5,983 bases of DNA from Rhodanobacteraceae bacterium (lineage in GTDB: Bacteria; Pseudomonadota; Gammaproteobacteria; Xanthomonadales; Rhodanobacteraceae): assembly GCA_012270595.1 (NCBI GenBank), contig JAAXIA010000033.1, forward strand, positions 6,726 to 12,708. Direction: 5' to 3'. The notes beneath the pieces were generated by a model. That model searched no databases. It was not told the origin of the DNA and saw only the letters and a list, made by a program, of their open reading frames with translations. The position numbers and the translations under genes were made by a program. Shown piece by piece: positions 1-3,846 of the stretch; position 1 is the first letter of the stretch, and the number at the start of each line of letters is the position of its first letter.

Positions 1-2
1 CC

Positions 3-791
3 ATGAGCATGGGCGTTACTGGAAAACTGCATGCCGGTGAATATGCTTTACTGGCTGGCATGACGCCAGGGCAGCTGCTGGAAGACATGTATCGTAACAA
101 AGTGGTGCAGCATGACTTTACCATCGTTGCTGGTTGGACCTTCCACCAGATGCTGACGGAACTGCAACATGCAGCGAAACTGAAACACAACAGTGTGGGC
201 CTGGACGATGCAACCATTATGCGACGTATTGGGGCGGTTGGTGTGATGCCAGAAGGGCGCTTTCTTGCTGAAACCTACGCTTATGTCAAGAGTGACAGTG
301 ATCTTGATGTACTCAGGCGAGCCTATCAGGCGATGACGACGACACTGATCCATTGCTGGGCACAGCGCGCCCAGCACCTGCCATTGTCTACGCCGTATCA
401 AGCCTTGATATTGGCTTCCATGGTGGAAAAAGAAAACACGCGCGTTGATGAGGGGGCAAAAATTGCCGGGGTATTTATACGACGCTTGCGTAAACATATG
501 CGCTTGCAGAGTGATCCGACGGTGATTTACGGTATGGGCAGTGCCTACCATCACCGCCTGCATAAAGCGGATTTGAAGAGGGATACACCCTATAACACCT
601 ATACCCGTTATGGGTTACCTCCTACCCCGATTGCTTTGCCGGGTAGCGCGTCGATCAATGCGGTATTGCATCCTGCCACTGGCGATGCGCTCTATTTTGT
701 GGCCCGAGGTGATGGGACGCATGCTTTTTCGAGCACCTATGCACAGCATCGGCGTTATGTTGCGTGCTATGAATTGAAACGGTGCCCTTGA
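3..791 (+). CDS. mltG: Endolytic murein transglycosylase MltG (YceG family), 3' part, N-terminus outside window
   Basis: MltG is an inner-membrane lytic transglycosylase that cuts nascent peptidoglycan strands inside the chain and so limits glycan length. The 262 visible residues start inside the protein: the segment KLHAGEYAL matches the internal LysM-like region of the family, and the reading frame is open to the left edge, so the first ATG here is not the real start. The membrane anchor is therefore outside the window. The YceG domain is otherwise complete. ASMVEKE (about residues 138-144) holds the catalytic glutamate, E142, codon 426-428. RLQSDPTVIYGMG and YNTYTRYGLPPTPIALPG are family signatures near the C-terminus. 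The TGA stop at 789-791 overlaps the ATG of tmk (TGATG), showing operon membership and probable translational coupling. Identity is seen from motifs; function follows from the family. Confidence 0.95.
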   Translation: MSMGVTGKLHAGEYALLAGMTPGQLLEDMYRNKVVQHDFTIVAGWTFHQMLTELQHAAKLKHNSVGLDDATIMRRIGAVGVMPEGRFLAETYAYVKSDSDLDVLRRAYQAMTTTLIHCWAQRAQHLPLSTPYQALILASMVEKENTRVDEGAKIAGVFIRRLRKHMRLQSDPTVIYGMGSAYHHRLHKADLKRDTPYNTYTRYGLPPTPIALPGSASINAVLHPATGDALYFVARGDGTHAFSSTYAQHRRYVACYELKRCP

Positions 792-1426
792 TGGGAAAAC
801 GCGGTAAATTCATCACCTTGGAAGGCGGTGAGGGGGTTGGGAAGAGCACATTGCTGGCCGACTTGCGTGCAAAGCTTCGTGCCCGTGGCATCGCGGTGCA
901 GCTGGCGCGCGAACCGGGCGGCACCGCGCTGGGTGAAGCGGTGCGCGCCCTGTTACTTGACCCGGCAAGCCGCAGCATGAGTGCGGAGAGTGAGCTATTG
1001 CTCATGTTTGCATCAAGAGCGCAACTGGTGCGAGAACTGGTTTTGCCGACCCTAAAGACAGGGGGCTGGGTATTGAGTGATCGCTATGTTGACGCCAGTT
1101 ACGCCTATCAAGGCGGGGGGCGCCTTGTGCCTGATGCACGTATTTGCGCTTTGGAAGAGTGGGTGTGTGCCGGCTTGAAACCAGATCTTACCCTGTTGCT
1201 AGATCTACCCGTATCAACCGGTAGGGCGCGGATAGTACGGCGTGGCAACATGGATCGTATCGAAACCGAAACCGATGCTTTTTTTGAGCGCGTACGTGAA
1301 CGTTATCGTCGGCGTGCGGAGGCTGAATCTGGTCGCTTTTGTGTCATCGATGCCAGCCTTGCACCAGCGCAGGTATTGCAAGCGTCGATGGTGGCGGTTA
1401 ATCGCCTGATTAAGGCAAGCGCATGA
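791..1426 (+). CDS. tmk: Thymidylate kinase (dTMP kinase)
   Basis: Cytoplasmic kinase converting dTMP plus ATP to dTDP, an essential step toward dTTP. The 211-residue product has the normal family length. Visible motifs are the P-loop GGEGVGKST near residues 12-20, REPGGT about residues 41-46, the DRY motif in LSDRYVDASYAYQGGGR around residues 96-112, which lines the dTMP site, and the LID-like segment RRGNMDRIETE around 150-160. I chose the ATG at 791 because it overlaps the mltG stop as TGATG and gives MGKRGKFITLEGG, the usual N-terminus. A GTG at 782 in the same frame would add only three residues and cannot be excluded. No strong Shine-Dalgarno precedes it, so initiation probably depends on coupling to mltG. 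Its stop overlaps the holB start as ATGA (1423-1426). Confidence 0.96.
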   Translation: MGKRGKFITLEGGEGVGKSTLLADLRAKLRARGIAVQLAREPGGTALGEAVRALLLDPASRSMSAESELLLMFASRAQLVRELVLPTLKTGGWVLSDRYVDASYAYQGGGRLVPDARICALEEWVCAGLKPDLTLLLDLPVSTGRARIVRRGNMDRIETETDAFFERVRERYRRRAEAESGRFCVIDASLAPAQVLQASMVAVNRLIKASA

Positions 1427-2358
1427 ATGCGCCGACCTGGCACGCCCGGGCATGGTGTTGTCTACAGGCACGTCGCCAGCATGAGACCTTGCCGCATGCC
1501 ATATTGCTGGCTGGCCCCTCTGGTTTAGGAAAGCGTCATTTTTTGCAGCGTTTTGTCCATGGCCTGTTATGCGAGAAGCCGAACGCAGGGGATGGGTGTG
1601 GTCACTGTCGCCATTGCCTGTTGCTTAAGGCCGGTAGCCACCCGGACTACATTACCCTTAACTGTAGCCTACGCAAGGACGGTACGCAGCGCAGTGAGAT
1701 CGTCGTCGAAGAGATCCGTGCATTATCCGCACGACTGACAACATCTAGTCAGTTCGGCGGCTGGCAGATTGCCAGTATTGATCCGGCCGATACCATGAAC
1801 GTCGCAGCGGCAAACGCCTTGCTCAAAACCCTGGAAGAACCCGCGCGCCAGACCATGTTGGTCCTGATTGCCGATGTACCATGGCGTTTGCCAGCCACTA
1901 TCCGTAGCCGCTGTCAACGCATCGACTTTAAGCTGCCACCGCGCGAACAGGCGTTGGCATGGCTGGAAGCTGAAGGCGTGACAGATGCCGCGCAAGCACT
2001 TCATGCCGCTGGCAATAACCCGGGGCGAGCGCGGGATTGGGTGCGTAGTGGTGCGCTGGCATGGCGCAATGAGGTGCGTCGTGATCTGAAAGCACTTGCT
2101 GCTGGTGGCGCAGCCCCTCTGGAAGTAACTCAGCGTTGGCTTGATATCGAACCTGAACAACGCTTGTGGTTTGCCGCACAAGCGGTTGCCGACGAGGTCA
2201 GCGCGCGTGTTTGTGGAAACGCGCTGCCTCTGTCCAGCACCATGGATAGCGAGGCGCTATGGCATTGGTATGACCATGCCAACCGTGCACGTGAAGCCTT
2301 GCGCGGACCGTTGCGTAGTGATTTGCTGTTATTTGAACTGCTGAGCGCCTGGTGTTAG
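1423..2358 (+). CDS. holB: DNA polymerase III delta-prime subunit (clamp loader)
   Basis: Delta-prime is the stator subunit of the DnaX clamp-loader complex that places the sliding clamp on primed DNA. The 311-residue product shows the expected AAA+ layout: a P-loop-like GPSGLGKR (residues 31-38), a zinc module with Cys50, Cys59, Cys62 and Cys65 in CEKPNAGDGCGHCRHC, HPDY at 73-76, NALLKTLEEP (131-140) and the SRC motif (162-164), which supplies the arginine finger to the neighbouring subunit. The P-loop Lys is followed by Arg, not Ser/Thr, which fits a subunit that does not hydrolyse ATP. The start overlaps the tmk stop (ATGA), with TAAGG seven bases upstream (1411-1415). The C-terminus looks complete. 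In many gammaproteobacteria pilZ and tatD follow holB; here a CRISPR locus does. Confidence 0.95.
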   Translation: MNAPTWHARAWCCLQARRQHETLPHAILLAGPSGLGKRHFLQRFVHGLLCEKPNAGDGCGHCRHCLLLKAGSHPDYITLNCSLRKDGTQRSEIVVEEIRALSARLTTSSQFGGWQIASIDPADTMNVAAANALLKTLEEPARQTMLVLIADVPWRLPATIRSRCQRIDFKLPPREQALAWLEAEGVTDAAQALHAAGNNPGRARDWVRSGALAWRNEVRRDLKALAAGGAAPLEVTQRWLDIEPEQRLWFAAQAVADEVSARVCGNALPLSSTMDSEALWHWYDHANRAREALRGPLRSDLLLFELLSAWC

Positions 2359-2379
2359 TTGTAGTTTGTTGCCGACAGC

Positions 2380-2415
2380 CGTAGAGTAGAAAATCCCTAA
2401 AGGGTTTCTTCTACG
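2380..2415 (+). terminator. Weak hairpin just downstream of holB, possible operon terminator
   Basis: GTAGAA (2386-2391) can pair with TTCTAC (2409-2414), and CCC (2395-2397) with GGG (2402-2404), around a TAAA loop, with a mismatch and a bulge between the two parts. Alternatively CGTAGA (2380-2385) pairs with TCTACG (2410-2415). It begins 21 bp after the holB stop. There is no run of T after the stem on either strand, so a strong intrinsic terminator is not supported. The same stretch is also the 5' flank (leader side) of the CRISPR array in crRNA orientation. Confidence 0.3.
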
Positions 2416-2426
2416 CTTCTGAAAAG

Positions 2427-2462
2427 GTTGTAGTTCCCTCTCTCACCCCGAAAGACTATAAT
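2427..2462 (+). repeat. CRISPR repeat 1
   Basis: First 36-bp copy, identical to repeat 2. In the Neisseria-like crRNA orientation its last six bases (2457-2462, TATAAT) could act as a -10 element firing into the spacer. Confidence 0.93.
2457..2462 (+). promoter_or_regulatory. -10 element inside CRISPR repeat 1
   Basis: The repeat ends in a perfect sigma-70 -10 hexamer, TATAAT. A -35-like TTCCCT (2434-2439) lies 17 bp upstream but matches the consensus in only three of six positions, and the TG of an extended -10 is absent (GA instead). Known parallel: in N. meningitidis II-C each repeat carries an extended -10 and drives its own crRNA. The predicted start is near 2469, inside the spacer. The role is inferred, not shown. 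Confidence 0.5.
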
Positions 2463-2492
2463 TCATTGTATTGCGCAGGCACGCCAACCACT
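2463..2492 (+). other. CRISPR spacer 1 (30 bp)
   Basis: The only spacer of the array, starting TCATTGTATTGCG and ending GCCAACCACT. I found no second copy of it in this window. If the transcript starts about seven bases after the repeat-1 TATAAT, the guide would be about the last 24 bases (2469-2492), matching the 24-nt guides known for Neisseria meningitidis Cas9. Its target is unknown. Confidence 0.92.
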
Positions 2493-2528
2493 GTTGTAGT
2501 TCCCTCTCTCACCCCGAAAGACTATAAT
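2493..2528 (+). repeat. CRISPR repeat 2
   Basis: Second 36-bp copy, identical to repeat 1 over all 36 positions. Its 5' portion would form the crRNA handle that pairs with tracrRNA. Normally the distal repeat of an array decays; here it has not. Confidence 0.93.
2523..2528 (+). promoter_or_regulatory. -10 element inside CRISPR repeat 2
   Basis: Same TATAAT as in repeat 1. Transcription from it would start near 2535, at the base of the hairpin that follows, so its product would be a very short structured RNA or a read-through antisense to cas2. Confidence 0.4.
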
Positions 2529-2531
2529 ACC

Positions 2532-2580
2532 CTCCCAGCAACCCCTTGAACTTGTTGAATATTCAAGGGGTTGCTGGGGG
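2532..2580. terminator. Strong 19-bp-stem hairpin between CRISPR array and cas2, possible bidirectional terminator
   Basis: The left arm 2532-2550 (CTCCCAGCAACCCCTTGAA) pairs along its full length with the right arm 2562-2580 (TTCAAGGGGTTGCTGGGGG). Seventeen pairs are perfect without a break, and one G-T wobble lies near the base. The loop is 11 nt (2551-2561). TTGAAT/ATTCAA at 2555-2566 is an alternative inner palindrome. It sits 11 bp after the cas2 stop and three bases after repeat 2, between converging transcripts, a natural place for a terminator of both. Neither side has a real T-tract (only CTTT on the + side), so it may instead stabilise RNA ends or act with another factor. Confidence 0.55.
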
Positions 2581-2591
2581 CTTTAAAGGCG

Positions 2592-2924
2592 CTAAAACAG
2601 TAACATTTGTTCGGCATGGACGGTTTTTTCCTGAAAACTGCGGGTGCCTACCAGAATTCTCATGTGTGTGTATTGCTTTTCGGTGACTTGCAGACAGCGC
2701 ACCGAACCTTCTGGTGGCAGGTGCAACTCTAGCCGGCGGACGTGTTTCTGACTGTTGTCAAAGCCGTTGACAATGCGGCTATACACCGACCATTGCAGCA
2801 TATCGTAACCATCTTTGAGCAAAAAGCTGCGAAACAGCCGATAATGGCGTTTGTTCTCCTGCGAAGTCACCGGTAGATCGAAAAACACCATAATACGCAT
2901 AAAGCGGCGGGTCTCCCAACTCAT
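2592..2924 (-). CDS. cas2: CRISPR-associated endoribonuclease/integrase subunit Cas2 (type II-C)
   Basis: Cas2 is the dimeric core of the Cas1-Cas2 spacer integrase. The 110-residue product fits the family length. RIMVFFDLPV near the N-terminus is the first beta strand with the conserved Asp (D16). FRSFLLKDGYDMLQWSVYSRIV (about 32-53) is typical of type II Cas2. I chose the ATG at 2924 because it overlaps the cas1 stop as ATGA (2921-2924) and has AGGA (2934-2937) nine bases upstream. The frame is open further upstream to an ATG at 3098, but that stretch lies inside cas1 and does not look like Cas2. It is the last gene of the cas9-cas1-cas2 operon and would be translated by coupling to cas1. 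Stop TAG at 2592. Confidence 0.95.
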   Translation of the reverse strand: MSWETRRFMRIMVFFDLPVTSQENKRHYRLFRSFLLKDGYDMLQWSVYSRIVNGFDNSQKHVRRLELHLPPEGSVRCLQVTEKQYTHMRILVGTRSFQEKTVHAEQMLLF

Positions 2925-3838
2925 GGCAAGTCGTCCTGTGGGTATGGCCAGTAACCGGACAAAACCGGAAGCAGCAGGGTGTCTTGACGACCGGTCATCA
3001 CGGAAACCAGACTGCTTACCAGTGCCTCGCTTAGGGCCAGTACGCTGCAACTGCCCTTGGTGGTGGACAGATCCGTATGCAAAAAACGGATGCAGCATTG
3101 TTTGTCGGCGCGACCCAGTGTATGGGCTGGCTCCCCAGGGTAGTGGTGCAGGATCCAGGCATCCATGCAGGGCCGAAACGGTTCAATCAGGTCATCAGCC
3201 AGATTAAAGGGGTTGTATGCATTGTGATGGAACAGGCCGAGCACCGGCAGCAAGCCATGGCAGACCAGGCTACGGGCCAGCGCTGCGCGGATAAGGGCAT
3301 AGCCGTAATTCATGGCGACATTATAAAATCGCGGCTGTTGCCGGGTAAAACCGGTTGAGTAAAGCTGGCGAAAATAAAGCTGCGCGGCTTGAGCTTCATC
3401 ATTATCCGGGTCGCCTGAAGCCAGTTTTTTGGCCATGCGGCTTAGTTGAAGTGCGGCTCCTGTCTTTTGATGTTGTTCTAGCAAGGTGGCCTGATTGCTT
3501 ATTTTCTGCCTTATGAGTTGTTGATGCAGGCGTTTTTTTTTAGGTTTAGTTAAGGCCATTTGCAGACGCAGCACTTTAAGCAGGCGGTGGTGAGGCAAAA
3601 ACGGCAGGCTGATGCCATTGGGGTGATGCTGCGCATCCACCGTGAGCACTACGATTTTCTCCGTGGCACAGGCCGATAAGAGCTGTGCGCTTAAGCTCAC
3701 CCGGGGGTGGTCAATGAGCAGCACCGAGATATCCTCCAGCGGTATTCGTGCGGATTGTCCCTCTTGCTGTACGCGCAAGGCATGGTGATGCAGGCTTAAA
3801 TAAGCCGGTTTTGAAATCACCACACTGCGCCAGCTCAT
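2921..3838 (-). CDS. cas1: CRISPR-associated endonuclease/integrase Cas1 (type II-C)
   Basis: Cas1 is the metal-dependent integrase that, with Cas2, inserts new spacers at the leader-repeat junction. The 305-residue product has the usual length. The N-terminal beta domain starts MSWRSVVISKPAYLSL. The C-terminal helical domain carries the catalytic triad, which I place at E148 (DNDEAQAAQLYFRQLY), H205 (LFHHNAYNPFNLADD) and E219 (DLIEPFRP). Their spacing agrees with other type II Cas1 proteins. The gene starts 8 bp after the cas9 stop; AAAAGG (3850-3855), overlapping the cas9 end, is a plausible ribosome site 11 bases upstream. The stop overlaps the cas2 start. One oddity is a run of nine A on the coding strand (3533-3541) encoding three lysines at residues 100-102, possibly prone to slippage. 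Confidence 0.96.
   Translation of the reverse strand: MSWRSVVISKPAYLSLHHHALRVQQEGQSARIPLEDISVLLIDHPRVSLSAQLLSACATEKIVVLTVDAQHHPNGISLPFLPHHRLLKVLRLQMALTKPKKKRLHQQLIRQKISNQATLLEQHQKTGAALQLSRMAKKLASGDPDNDEAQAAQLYFRQLYSTGFTRQQPRFYNVAMNYGYALIRAALARSLVCHGLLPVLGLFHHNAYNPFNLADDLIEPFRPCMDAWILHHYPGEPAHTLGRADKQCCIRFLHTDLSTTKGSCSVLALSEALVSSLVSVMTGRQDTLLLPVLSGYWPYPQDDLP
2934..2937 (-). promoter_or_regulatory. Shine-Dalgarno of cas2, inside the end of cas1
   Basis: AGGA on the minus strand, nine bases before the ATG at 2924. It supports that start over the longer open frame. Confidence 0.6.
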
Positions 3839-3846
3839 GGCCGGAT

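Larger units (their letters stand above)
2427..2528 (+). CRISPR. Minimal type II-C CRISPR array: two 36-bp repeats, one 30-bp spacer
   Basis: Two identical 36-bp repeats (2427-2462 and 2493-2528) flank one 30-bp spacer (2463-2492). Each repeat begins GTTGTAGTTCCC, has CACCCCGAAAG in the middle and ends GACTATAAT. The 36-bp repeat and 30-bp spacer are standard for type II arrays, and the repeat closely resembles the Neisseria II-C repeat as I recall it (same GTTGTAG start and TAYAAT-like end). By that analogy the crRNA is read on the + strand, toward cas2. No further repeat follows at the expected distance on the right. On the left only a nine-base partial match is seen (2358-2366). The array lies 64 bp from the 3' end of cas2, which ties it to the cas operon. 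Confidence 0.93.

Noticed and set aside
3..5. ATG at position 3 as the start of mltG
   Set aside because: The residues after it match the interior of MltG and there is no membrane anchor; the gene starts upstream of the window.
48..563. Minus-strand open frame opposite mltG
   Set aside because: Antisense to a well-conserved gene, with no recognisable domain or ribosome site.
1723..2181. Minus-strand open frames opposite holB
   Set aside because: Overlap the clear HolB motifs on the other strand and show no domain of their own.
2358..2426. tracrRNA on the minus strand of the holB-array gap
   Set aside because: Only about nine bases could pair with the repeat start, and the RNA would run on into the antisense of holB without the usual tracrRNA hairpins.
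2559..2594. A third CRISPR repeat one spacer length after repeat 2
   Set aside because: The bases there are the hairpin arm and the cas2 end, with no likeness to the repeat.
2592..3098. Longer 168-codon open frame for cas2 starting at 3098
   Set aside because: The first 58 codons lie inside cas1 in another frame and show no Cas2 features. The ATG at 2924 has a Shine-Dalgarno and the cas1 stop overlap.
2851..3358. Plus-strand open frames across cas1 and cas2
   Set aside because: Shadows of the cas1/cas2 coding strand, without family features.
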